This document shows positions 10,916-19,505 of a DNA stretch of 64,000 bases, one piece after another. Positions within the stretch are counted from its first letter, which is position 1; each line of letters begins with the position of its first letter. The stretch comes from Flammula alnicola (taxonomy: Eukaryota; Basidiomycota; Agaricomycetes; Agaricales; Strophariaceae). The stretch lies in contig JADNRV010000117.1 of NCBI GenBank assembly GCA_015499995.1, positions 1-64,000 on the forward strand. The letters are read 5' to 3'. The notes beneath the pieces were generated by a model. That model saw only the letters and a program-made list of their open reading frames with translations. It was not told the DNA's origin and searched no databases. The translations under genes and the position numbers were made by a program.

Positions 10916-11176
10916 TCTATGTCGCTCAGATGTGTTGTGCTCGACGAGGGGAGGAGAGGGGGCAACGCCGAAAATATACATAATTTTCTTGTAGGTTAAT
11001 TATACATGACATAGCTACAAAGTCGACGTGAGCGGTGTACGTGCACCGTCCATGTCTAGTTTTGGGTAAAGAAGAACCACCCGAACCTGTGGTGGCTTCT
11101 TTAATTTCGAGACGCATGAGTGGGCTGTGTATCTCACCGGAAAAACCAGAGAGGATGGATGAGTTTAAAACACCCA
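10916..11176 (-). repeat. Ngaro split direct repeat B2
   Basis: 261 bp, matching 11447-11707 with a single visible mismatch. Confidence 0.93.
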
Positions 11177-11289
11177 AAGGCACACACGCAAACGCATCGA
11201 AATAAAACAGCAAAGAGACAACAACTTAATGAAAAAACACGAATATTTAATTCCAAAAAGCAGCAAAATTCTTGGGAGAGGTGGGCGGG

Positions 11290-11446
11290 TGAAAAGGAAT
11301 TTCGCTAGGCGGGTTAGAGCTGAGCGCGGGATGGACGAAATGCGTGCGCGACGTTGGAGCGAACGACTTAGAGTTCGCACTTGCATTTCTTCATCACATA
11401 GACCTTGCTCTGTGTCACACATGTTATGCGTGACTTAGATCTCCAA
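11290..11446 (-). repeat. Ngaro split direct repeat A2
   Basis: 157 bp, identical by eye to A1 at 16617-16773. Confidence 0.93.
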
Positions 11447-11707
11447 TCTATGTCGCTCAGATGTGTTGTGCTCGACGAGGGGAGGAGAGGGGGCAACGCC
11501 GAAAATATACATAATTTTCTTGTAGGTTAATTATACATGACATAGCTACAAAGTCGACGTGAGCGGTGTACGTGCACCGTCCATGTCTAGTTTTGGGTAA
11601 AGAAGAACCACCCGAACCTGTGGTGGCTTCTTTAATTTCGAGACGCATGAGTGGGCTGTGTATCTCACCAGAAAAACCAGAGAGGATGGATGAGTTTAAA
11701 ACACCCA
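11447..11707 (-). repeat. Ngaro split direct repeat B1
   Basis: 261 bp, abutting A2 without spacer; partner of B2. Confidence 0.93.
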
Positions 11708-11786
11708 CAACAATAGGAGCCTGACGACGCTTTTAAACGAAATTTGTTGAGGAAAAAACCCCCAAAAGTAGGAGAAAAGGCTCACC

Positions 11787-13049
11787 TTACGCGGTGACGT
11801 GGCGACGCAGCGTGTAACGGATGAACTGCTCAATAGCAGGGGTATCCTGAAGGTACGGAGCAAGGATGCTCGCGTGCTTTCGCAGGTAAATGAGAAAGGC
11901 ATCGCTTGACCAGCGCCCATGAACTTTGACAGCTTCGAAAGGCATCCCTCGGAGCAAGTACTCGAGAACACTGCCAATGCGTATGCTGTGGCCTTGGACA
12001 GCCTCTCCGCCTGAGGCTTTTGCTGCAGTGGTTATCCGCCGTAGGAATATGTTTCTTGTGAGCGGGCGATAAGCGCCATTGGTGTGCTTATAGGCGAACA
12101 GGTGGCCAGCGGGCGGAGGCGTGTTGACACGGAAATGGTTCGCCAGTGCTGCAGTAGGATCCGTCACACCGGATTGAGGTGCCCAGTGTACGTCTTCACC
12201 TTTGTGCTTAGCGATCTTGGTCCAAGGGATGTGCAGTGTCGTTAGGGGGTTGCTGGACGGTCCCCCTTGTACATTGGAGATATTAGACGGCTTGATGTGT
12301 AGCGTTGGGTCGAAAGCATTAAGTGACTTGACAGTAAATTCTCCCAAGCGAGCACAAGCCCAGAATGCGGTTGTTAAGCAGGCGTAGACGGCGGCGTCCA
12401 GACCAGTGGACAGATCTAGATGTCCGTGGATAGCAACGATGTCTCGAAGAAGCAGAGGGGGTCGTTCTGGTCGCTTCGAAGCCTCCGGCGCCAATTTTGT
12501 TGCCGCCATTAGTGCAGTTTTTAAACGCACCTTGTCAGTCAGCCACGGCATGCCATGGACGGTGTGCCAGGCTTTTACGCCATGGACATAGACACTGACA
12601 GAATCTCCTGCAAATGAGGCCGCACAGCTCGCGACGAATTCTAAGATAAGAGCTTCGCTCGCGGGGCCGCGGAGATGATCGGGGACAGGTGGCGTTTTGC
12701 TGTCACAGAAGACATGAAATACGAGCAGACCCGTACCGTAGCCGCTCTTGGTGTCGTCTGACCAGGCGAGACTCAGGAGATCAAGCACACGCTCGGCGAT
12801 GTCAGGGGATGACAAAGCGTAACCTATGGGCGCGCTCGCAGGGTTGGGCGCTACGGGTAACCATAAGCGAATCCGATCTGTACAGAGGCAATGCGGGCGG
12901 TTGACGGCCACGGCAGGTACGAGGCCAGGTCTGTAGGGTTTCGGAAGGGCTCTTGGCTTGGGATTTTCGACCACGAGCGGTGCGTCAAAACGTTGGCGCG
13001 GCATAGTTTGATTGACCCCATTCAGGGCGTGTCGACCAGAGAGGTTCAT
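11787..13049 (-). CDS. Tyrosine recombinase of Ngaro element
   Basis: About 420 residues. The C-terminal half carries the tyrosine recombinase set: the first Arg in CARLGEFTV, the H-x-x-R in GHSIRIG, the HGRW block, and the nucleophile Tyr probably in DAFLIYLRKH. It would integrate the circular cDNA. The reading frame is open far upstream (to 15503, 1238 codons in all), but that extension merely overlaps the RT frame out of phase and has no domain sense. The start at 13049 (MNLSGRHALNG) is chosen because protein-like sequence begins there; an ATG at 13004 is the alternative. The gene overlaps the end of the RT frame (12985) by about 65 nt. The frame is intact. Confidence 0.85.
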   Translation of the reverse strand: MNLSGRHALNGVNQTMPRQRFDAPLVVENPKPRALPKPYRPGLVPAVAVNRPHCLCTDRIRLWLPVAPNPASAPIGYALSSPDIAERVLDLLSLAWSDDTKSGYGTGLLVFHVFCDSKTPPVPDHLRGPASEALILEFVASCAASFAGDSVSVYVHGVKAWHTVHGMPWLTDKVRLKTALMAATKLAPEASKRPERPPLLLRDIVAIHGHLDLSTGLDAAVYACLTTAFWACARLGEFTVKSLNAFDPTLHIKPSNISNVQGGPSSNPLTTLHIPWTKIAKHKGEDVHWAPQSGVTDPTAALANHFRVNTPPPAGHLFAYKHTNGAYRPLTRNIFLRRITTAAKASGGEAVQGHSIRIGSVLEYLLRGMPFEAVKVHGRWSSDAFLIYLRKHASILAPYLQDTPAIEQFIRYTLRRHVTA

Positions 13050-15450
13050 AGTCCGGGGCAGGTTTAGACGAAGTCCTGTGGCTTCGGGCATGGTGTGAGG
13101 AGCTGATAGGTCTTTCTCGCTGGACGCGGACCTCAGACGGTGTGAGAGGGTCGAGGGCGTCGACGAGGAAATCCCATGCGCGGCGTGGAATTGCGAGTTC
13201 GGGGAGGAGGAGGTTGACGTCGCCAAGGATTCCGCGAGAGGGCGCGTCAGCTGGATTGCACTTACTGGGTACGTATGCAGTGTGGATACAATCGACGGAT
13301 CCGAAGTCTTCAAGCTTGTCATGGACGCACTTGAAGACTTCGTTGATCTGTGCATTCCTGCTCCTGCCGTTCCACCACCCTTCGACCACACCCTTGTTGT
13401 CGCCATAGAGCCTAAGGTGCTGACCGGGTGGGTAAAGCCGCAAGACTGCATCGACGAGGAGCTCAAAGCCAATGGCTTCAGCCCACCCGATGTCTCGCGA
13501 GCCTCCGAGAGTTTTCCAACCAGGGAGGAGGCGCCAGGCACGCCAGCGCTTGCCAACGACGATGGCAATCCCAATCTCAGAGCTGGCGTCGGAATATGCG
13601 CCAATGTCGATGGAGTCGACCATGGTTGGGATGGGTCGGTGTACAACGTCTCTGCGGAGACGCTCATCCCACCAAGCAAGGTCTGGCCCAATGCTTTTGA
13701 CCGCATGACGTGGAACGTGAGGTGAGGTCGCATAGAGACCCAGCATAGACTCGAGACCCGTGAGGCGCGCACGGCCAGAAGGAATAACCAAGGTGGCGTG
13801 GAGAAGGCGGCCGTAGATCGACTGTATGTCGTTGAGAGAGTGGGTTTGGCGAGAACACCACTCAGAAATGCTCGTGAGATATTTTTCTCTCTTCGGAACT
13901 GGGAGAGCGACCGTGCGTGAGTCGAGATTCCACAGTAGCCCGATGTAGGTGACAGAAGGTGCAAAGGGAATGTCTTTTGATTTTTCCCATGGGATGCCGA
14001 GGTCCGTTGACAGCCTATCGATGTCAGAGAAGTTATAAGTATAGTTTTGGTCTTCTGCACCACGCGGACTGTCGCCAGAAAGGTCACGCAAGGGAAAAAC
14101 AAAGGTCTCAATAGCTTCGAAACCTGAACCATCAGGCGAGAAGCCATCACCGTACCATAAGCGTCCGCCCACGCGGTGGCTGCCTTGATGGTCCACGAGG
14201 CGTCGCCAGTTCTCGCGGAGACTGTTGTAGACTTTAAGATATTGAGACTGGATTCGGAAGAAAATATTGTCGTCAACCCAGTTGTGTAAAGGCCCGATCC
14301 CTCGAGCGCGAAAGAGGTCGGTGCCACTGTCACTAATGGAACCGTAAGTGCCTCCAGATGGGCAAGCGCCGAACGCGCAGCAAGTGTCCACGTAGAAGAT
14401 GTCATTCCCAACGTGAACGACCCCAGAGTTCCATTGGGAATGATGTAAAGGCACTGTCCGGTACGCTTCACGTACGTCCCGCACAGCCGCCTGGGATCCG
14501 GGAGGCAAGGTAGCAATAACAGCGCAGGTGATCTGAAAAGTCCCCCAAGTACACGGAAAGTTCGAAGCGTTGACGGCAGAATTGATGGAAGGGTTCTTAA
14601 AGTTTCCGGAAGTTGAGTGCGGAAAGGAGAAGTTTTGAATGATACGGTATCTGTCGACTTTGCCAGCTTTAGGAATGATGGAGAAAGGAGAAGTCTGGAA
14701 GGGGCCAATGAGGTCTTCCAGTTGTGTACGAGAGAACGGTCCGATGTAACGCTTTTTGTCGACCTCGGCAGCCACAATGGAGTCAAAATGGGAACGGAAT
14801 TCAGTGACGGAGGGGCGATTGGGAGGAATCTGTGTAGCCAAGATTTTAGGGAAGTCAACGCGAAACCCATAGCGTAAACCAGTGACGACGCCAGAGTACT
14901 TGTCAAGGATGTGCGCGTCTGATAGCGCATCCCGCCAAGCGCGCCATATGTATGGCGTGGTTGGCTCAAGCTTTCTCTGTCCGAGGACACGAGCTGGCTC
15001 CATGGGTGGAAGCGTTGCAGCCCGAGCATCTGTGGCGTTCGTCGTGGCGAGTGGTCGAGCATCGGCCAATTTGCCAGTCGAGGCAAAATAGGGCACCAGA
15101 GGTACGTCCAATGATTTCTCCCTTGGAGTTGCGACAACAGAGGGTGTCTTGAGAGTTGTCCCAGATTCGCTTGGCTTGGCAATCGTTGAATCGGTGGCTG
15201 TGACGCCCGAGGCAGACGGCACAAGCTTTGGCGCCCGAGGAGCCTGTGCCGTGGAAAAAATCCTGACACGGGGCGCAGGGGAAGCCGAGTGACGGCGTTT
15301 CGCAGGAGGCGAGGGTGAACGCCTACGGGGTCTCGGCAACCTTTCACGTTCAGGTGCACGCAAACGCTTGCCCGAGTCAGCTTGGCGGTTCTGGAAAGAC
15401 CCAAGCCACGCAGAGCACGTACATCGACCGCAGCCGGTAGACAGTAGCAA
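12985..15450 (-). CDS. Reverse transcriptase-RNase H of Ngaro element
   Basis: An 821-codon uninterrupted frame. The N-terminal ~150 residues are basic and low-complexity. The RT palm follows: RYRIIQNFSFP, AAVRDVREAYRTVPLHH (first catalytic Asp), and HNWVDDN as the variant of the YxDD box. RNase H is C-terminal, with acidic residues in GAYSDAS, GWAEAIGFE, YGDNKG and NPADAPSRG. These features are shared by DIRS-order RTs. No retroviral-type integrase or protease is present, as expected, because the YR downstream performs integration. The ATG at 15450 opens the frame, but the true start may be internal or depend on ORF1 readthrough. Confidence 0.88.
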   Translation of the reverse strand: MLLSTGCGRCTCSAWLGSFQNRQADSGKRLRAPERERLPRPRRRSPSPPAKRRHSASPAPRVRIFSTAQAPRAPKLVPSASGVTATDSTIAKPSESGTTLKTPSVVATPREKSLDVPLVPYFASTGKLADARPLATTNATDARAATLPPMEPARVLGQRKLEPTTPYIWRAWRDALSDAHILDKYSGVVTGLRYGFRVDFPKILATQIPPNRPSVTEFRSHFDSIVAAEVDKKRYIGPFSRTQLEDLIGPFQTSPFSIIPKAGKVDRYRIIQNFSFPHSTSGNFKNPSINSAVNASNFPCTWGTFQITCAVIATLPPGSQAAVRDVREAYRTVPLHHSQWNSGVVHVGNDIFYVDTCCAFGACPSGGTYGSISDSGTDLFRARGIGPLHNWVDDNIFFRIQSQYLKVYNSLRENWRRLVDHQGSHRVGGRLWYGDGFSPDGSGFEAIETFVFPLRDLSGDSPRGAEDQNYTYNFSDIDRLSTDLGIPWEKSKDIPFAPSVTYIGLLWNLDSRTVALPVPKREKYLTSISEWCSRQTHSLNDIQSIYGRLLHATLVIPSGRARLTGLESMLGLYATSPHVPRHAVKSIGPDLAWWDERLRRDVVHRPIPTMVDSIDIGAYSDASSEIGIAIVVGKRWRAWRLLPGWKTLGGSRDIGWAEAIGFELLVDAVLRLYPPGQHLRLYGDNKGVVEGWWNGRSRNAQINEVFKCVHDKLEDFGSVDCIHTAYVPSKCNPADAPSRGILGDVNLLLPELAIPRRAWDFLVDALDPLTPSEVRVQRERPISSSHHARSHRTSSKPAPDYEPLWSTRPEWGQSNYAAPTF

Positions 15451-15590
15451 ACATCGACCGCAGCCGGTAACGTGTCATCGACATGCGGAGACGCAGCCGG
15501 CAAAATTCATGACATCGACATGCAGAAATGCAGCCGGCAACAAGTCATCGACATGCGTCGGATACGCAGTGGCCGGCATTAACAAAGAGC
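15430..15590. repeat. Short degenerate tandem repeat (CATCGACATGC...GCAGCCGG)
   Basis: Four to five imperfect copies of a ~32-bp phrase combining CATCGACATGC or CATCGACC with GCAGCCGG lie between ORF1 and the RT frame. A poly-G run (about 14 G) follows at ~15645-15660. They could act as a leader or slippage region, but no function is demonstrable. Confidence 0.6.
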
Positions 15591-15599
15591 ATAGATGCA

Positions 15600-16597
15600 T
15601 ACGAAATGCATAAAATTCCGACGTATTGAGGGTGGGGGTAGGAAAAAGGGGGGGGGGGGGCAACAGTTAGATATATGCGCTAAGGAAGTAATCTTTTTTG
15701 GACTGACCCTCTCTTTTTCTGCTTGTAAAAACAAGTGTTCGCGTTCCGCGGCTTCCACCTTGAGTAAGGCCTTTTGTAGGCGTGACTCATCGATGATAGC
15801 GAGGCTGTATAATTTGGTGGTTGGCTCTGCGGTGTTGGCGTGAGCGTGCCATTTCTGGCGCTGGTCATCCTGGTACCACATGAGAGCCTTCGTCTCACTC
15901 GCAACGCGTGAGGATCGCCAGTCGTGGCGTTGGACAGCGTCCCAAAACAAAGTGAACATGTTGACGCGGTCTTCAGGCCAAGACGCGTCTCGCATAGCCC
16001 GAATGAATCGCGGAGTAGCTATGCAGAAGTCGTTAATTGATAATTCTTTGTCTTTTTTACACTCGCCGCAGAACGGGAGGACGCGACATCGGTCCACTCG
16101 ATGGAGCCATCGTCGTTCTTGATCAATTTTCCGATGTTGTTGCTTTCGGAGTTGGGGTTGTGATCCACGGCATCTAAACCTTCGTTCGTGAAATGAAAGA
16201 GTGGGATGTACTCCCATTTTTTGAGTTTTGCCATAACCGAAGGCGGTACAAGTAGGATTCGCCCTTGGGAATCGGTAAGTCAGCGTGTACCTCAGCACAT
16301 TTGTGCTTGTTCTTTCGTCTATCTTCTTTTTCGGCGTCTAAACGCTCTTGCTCTTTCAATTGAATGGCGGCTTGTTCGTCGGCTTGGCGTTGGAGTAGAA
16401 TAGCGTCCGCAGCGGCCTGTTCGGCTTCGACGTTCTGATCCCAAGCGGCGATATTTATTTCCTTGGTTCGATTCCACGGCAGTTAGGCCAGTGACGGCTT
16501 GTTCATTCGTCAAACCCAAGTCGATGAACGTCTGTCGTTGGTCGATGAAGTCCTCGGAATTGAAATTGGGACAGATGGAGTTCCGAGGGTTGTTCAT
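15600..16597 (-). pseudogene. Ngaro ORF1 (gag-like), frameshifted
   Basis: Protein-like sequence continues through four frames. It starts at MNNPRNSICPNF (16597) and shifts near 16450 to a Gln/Glu-rich coiled-coil-like stretch (NVEAEQAAADAILLQRQ, then KEQERLDAEKEDRRKNK). It shifts again near 16260 to VMAKLKKWEYIPLFHF, and again near 16060 to DKELSINDFCIATPRFIRAM and WPEDRVNMFTLFWDAVQRH. The last two blocks resemble an ORF commonly found in Agaricomycete YR elements. Three shifts argue for inactivation rather than programmed frameshifting. This contrasts with the intact RT and YR frames and near-identical repeats. Confidence 0.65.
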
Positions 16598-16616
16598 GAT
16601 GCGGAAGGAAAGGAAC

Positions 16617-16773
16617 TGAAAAGGAATTTCGCTAGGCGGGTTAGAGCTGAGCGCGGGATGGACGAAATGCGTGCGCGACGTTGGAGCGAACGACTTAGAG
16701 TTCGCACTTGCATTTCTTCATCACATAGACCTTGCTCTGTGTCACACATGTTATGCGTGACTTAGATCTCCAA
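16617..16773 (-). repeat. Ngaro split direct repeat A1
   Basis: 5' terminal copy of the 157-bp A repeat; see A2 at 11290-11446. Confidence 0.93.
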
Positions 16774-16893
16774 AGAATCCCAATCGTAAGTTGTGTTGTC
16801 ATTTATTTGTCCTTAGATAAAAAAGATTAGATAACACTGTATCTACTTTCTATAATGAGGATTCTCGAACGAGAGGATGGTTTTAGGAGCCTG
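16774..16893 (-). repeat. Right terminal inverted repeat, outer part
   Basis: Outer 120 bp of the Mutator-like right TIR. It is followed directly by the second ATTCAGATC copy. Confidence 0.85.
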
Positions 16894-16902
16894 ATTCAGA
16901 TC
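16894..16902. repeat. Target-site duplication, right (ATTCAGATC)
   Basis: Exact copy of 10128-10136. Confidence 0.75.
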
Positions 16903-17029
16903 TCGCTTGCGAAGTACTACTAAGTAGTGCTTTGCTACCTAGATTCGCTGCGCTCATTAGCAACCAGCATTGCAAGTTAGTAGTCGGCCCACCATACCGT
17001 AACCGTAGTCACCAATTGGATAGGAAAGG

Positions 17030-18496
17030 ATGCCCAAGGCTCTCTTGTCTCTGCCCTTCGATGTTCTCGATGAGATCTGCAAATTGGTACGAAATATGCA
17101 TGTTATCTTGAGCATTCCCATTGCTAACTTGCCTATTTTTTTCTCTCAGACTTCCGAAGGCGCGACCCAGGCCACTTTTTATCGGGAGCGCGATAACGAT
17201 CCTCGTCGGTTCGAGGAGTTCTGGCATACCAGGCGCAGCATTTGGGCTAGTCCATATAAAACGCGGCTCGTCTGCAAGCGCCTCAATGACGTCCTCGTCA
17301 ATTACCTGTTCCGGGAGAGACGTTCATATCAGGCTTGAATGGGACTGGCTGCAAATAGATCCATCCTTGCGGGAGGTGGCTTCTAACTCGGATCTTTGGT
17401 GAGGGAGGGCAAAACAATGGGATATGCTGATGTGCATAGGGACCACGACTCCTTGCTGTTCGCTCCTCTGGATTTGTATGCCGCATATCCAGAGCTGACG
17501 ACCGCCTCGCAGAAGATGGAAGCCTTGGAGAGTCTTTCGATGGAGATAAGGGGTTACCTGACGTCTGCCATTGCGTCGTTGTCGAACGTAGAGGAGATCA
17601 CGTATGGTCTTTTCCACGTGGTCCGATTTGTTTCGGACGCACAACCTGACCATTTTGATTCCGTTTTATCAGATGGCAAGTATACGAAAACGAAGATCCA
17701 GACTGGTTTCGAACCTCTGTCTGCGACGGCCTGGCTTCATTGAAGAAAATCACGACTGCATCTCGGTCAAAACATGGGCAACGATTGGGGAAGAGTTGTC
17801 TTCCGACTTGGCTCTAAAGATCCCGCTATCCGTTTCTTCAGAGGAATGTTGCCATTTTTTGGCAGATTGACTACACTCAATCACTTCGAGCATGATTTGG
17901 AACGCTTCCACCTTCCTCCTGACCATGACGATTTCTGGCGATGTTTGAAGACGGCGAACGTAAAACTTCTCTCTTTGCGGAGCAACGCTGTAACCATGGC
18001 CGCTCTGGACTATCTGGGCTCGTATTATCGAGCTGCTATCCTTCGACAGTCCCAAGTTGTCGGAGGTAGCGTCGGTCGGTGAATCGGCTGAGCTGGTATC
18101 TTGAATGTTCGGCAGCGTTGTCCTTCCGCGGCATGTGGGCTCTCTACAGGTTCTCGAACTTCATTTCAGCACATCCCGAAAGCTTCTGCATTCGGCAAGA
18201 TGATGCAATCTTGAGTTGCGGTCTCTCTCCGCCTCGTTTGTCGCCACGGAAGATGTTGGCGAAATACCCCGCGAGTTTGTAAGTTACACATCTTTATATT
18301 CCCACTTATCGCCAGTTCATTCACTGCCTTTCATTCTGCACAGGATCGTGTCATGAGGCGTCTCGGCCTAAATCGACGATACAGGATCCCCTACTCCCAG
18401 CATGCCTCCCATCATAACTATGATACACGTCATCGTCATCGCTCCTCGAATTCTCGATATATACAGTCGATCTTGATAGAGCCCCGAATGAGTTAA
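17030..18496 (+). pseudogene. F-box-type protein gene with apparent frameshifts
   Basis: It starts with an F-box-like N-terminus (ALLSLPFDVLDEICKL), a 63-nt intron (GTACGA...CTCAG), then RLVCKRLNDVLVNYLF. The frame then breaks: FRE is followed by four extra bases before VHIRLEWDWLQIDPSLREV, and by another shift before MGYADVHRDHDSLLFAPLDL. Further protein-like blocks (LFHVVRFVSDAQ, RVVFRLGSKDPAIRFFRGM, LECSAALSFRGMWALYRFSNF) lie in different frames without good introns between them. A last exon after a canonical intron (GTAAGT...GCACAG, about 18282-18345) ends at TGA..TAA near 18496. F-box/LRR proteins are a large, fast-evolving family in Agaricomycetes, so a decayed copy is unsurprising. Some shifts could be unrecognised introns. 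Confidence 0.55.
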
Positions 18497-19440
18497 GGGT
18501 GCAAATGAACGCTATCGACCCGATGGTCTATACTTTGTGCGTAGACTCCGAAGGCGCGCGATATACGCCGACACGCGGTGCTCCATCGGGACGTCGACCA
18601 TTCATCCCCCGACCTGCACAACCTGAGACGCCCAGGTACGGAGGAGCGCATCTTGCGACTCCGTTACCTGCAGAGGACAAGGGCAGGATAAGAGCCTCGA
18701 GCCCAAGTTCTGGAGGGACTGTCGAAATGAAGAAGATGATGCCATTTTTGGAATATCGTATGTATTTATATGGCAACAGCATTTATGTCTCCATTTTAAC
18801 AGATTCGAGGAGATACATACTATATCAATCTTGGAAGAAGCTCTACTCGACCTCAGGTATATGGCAGAGAGCAAGCAAGGCTGGATGTCGTGCATTTACG
18901 TAAGTTCTATACAGTTGTGGGGCCTCTTTCGGGTTATAGGTGTACACAAAAATTGACCTCTGGGGGATGGAATACATGGTCGGCGGTTGCGGAAGATGAC
19001 GGACGCGAATGTCGCCACATCGAACGATCCAGCGCTAATTTCTGGCCCATTTACAGTCCATGCGAGGTCGAGGACAGTCGAAGACCCATAGTCGCAGAGA
19101 ATCGTAATGGTTCTAGAGTCGGATATTGATGACCCTCCGTGATATGTACTCCTGATGTCGAGTGCCCTCGAAAGAGCACGTACTGTAGGACGGTCCCAAT
19201 AAATTTCCAAAAGCCAGAAAGTATCGCCCTGTATTTGAGTACTAAATATCCGGAGAATCTGGGTGCTCGAGGGACTGAGTATCTCTTTGAACGCGGGGGA
19301 GGCTGAGGAGCAGACTGGATATCTCGTGCCAACGTAAAGAAAATCATCCCACTAAAATTTGTCCCCAAAGCGGCAATGTCCGATCAGGGTTGCGTTCCCC
19401 ATAAAATGAAATTCTTTTCACAACTCTGGTCTTTATCAGT
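18497..19440. other. Intergenic, no recognised gene
   Basis: Only short frames occur (for example 18499-18903 plus, Pro/Arg-rich), without domains. No repeat or RNA gene was noticed. Confidence 0.4.
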
Positions 19441-19445
19441 CCTTT

Positions 19446-19450
19446 TATAA
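19446..19450 (+). promoter_or_regulatory. TATA-like element of desaturase copy 1
   Basis: CTTTTATAATCCCGC lies 60 bp upstream of the ATG at 19506, followed by a C/T-rich tract. The inverted paralogue has the same TTTATAATCCCGC phrase at the same distance from its ATG, so this core promoter was conserved after duplication. Confidence 0.6.
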
Positions 19451-19505
19451 TCCCGCCCGTCTTCCCTCCCCCCTTACCTTCCTTTCCCCCTTTCTCTCAT
19501 CAAGA

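Larger units (their letters stand above)
10916..16773 (-). mobile_element. Ngaro-type tyrosine-recombinase retrotransposon
   Basis: A 5858-bp element read on the minus strand with the split direct repeat order A1 (16773-16617), ORF1, RT-RNase H, YR, B1 (11707-11447), A2 (11446-11290), a 113-bp spacer, B2 (11176-10916). This A1-ORFs-B1-A2-B2 layout is the Ngaro/PAT arrangement within the DIRS order. The A2/B1 junction (CTCCAA followed by TCTATGTCG) equals the fusion of the two element ends, as expected for a circular intermediate integrated by a tyrosine recombinase. No target duplication flanks it, which also fits. A1 and A2 look identical and B1/B2 show one difference (CACCAG/CACCGG), so the insertion is recent. 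Confidence 0.92.
10137..16893. mobile_element. Mutator-like non-autonomous element, split by an Ngaro insertion
   Basis: Terminal inverted repeats of 232 bp begin CAGGCTCCTAAAACC on the left (10137-10368). On the right they end GGAGCCTG, but that arm is in two pieces (10804-10915 and 16774-16893). Removing the Ngaro (10916-16773) rejoins the arm seamlessly: CTCTCTGTCG meets AGAATCCC, exactly the reverse complement of the left arm around 10251-10261. The unsplit element would be about 0.9 kb, with a 435-bp core (10369-10803) that has no coding capacity. The element is therefore a MITE-like Mutator relative, mobilised in trans. Long TIRs plus a 9-bp target duplication are the basis for the superfamily call; no transposase is present to confirm it. 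Confidence 0.75.

Noticed and set aside
10257..10917. Separate foldback (hairpin) element or DIRS-type internal complementary region
   Set aside because: The inverted arms at 10257-10368 and 10804-10915 are the inner parts of the Mutator-like TIRs. The Ngaro layout has direct, not inverted, repeats.
13049..15503. N-terminal 820 codons of the 1238-codon minus frame as part of the recombinase
   Set aside because: It is out of phase with, and fully overlaps, a clear RT-RNase H frame, and shows no domain of its own.
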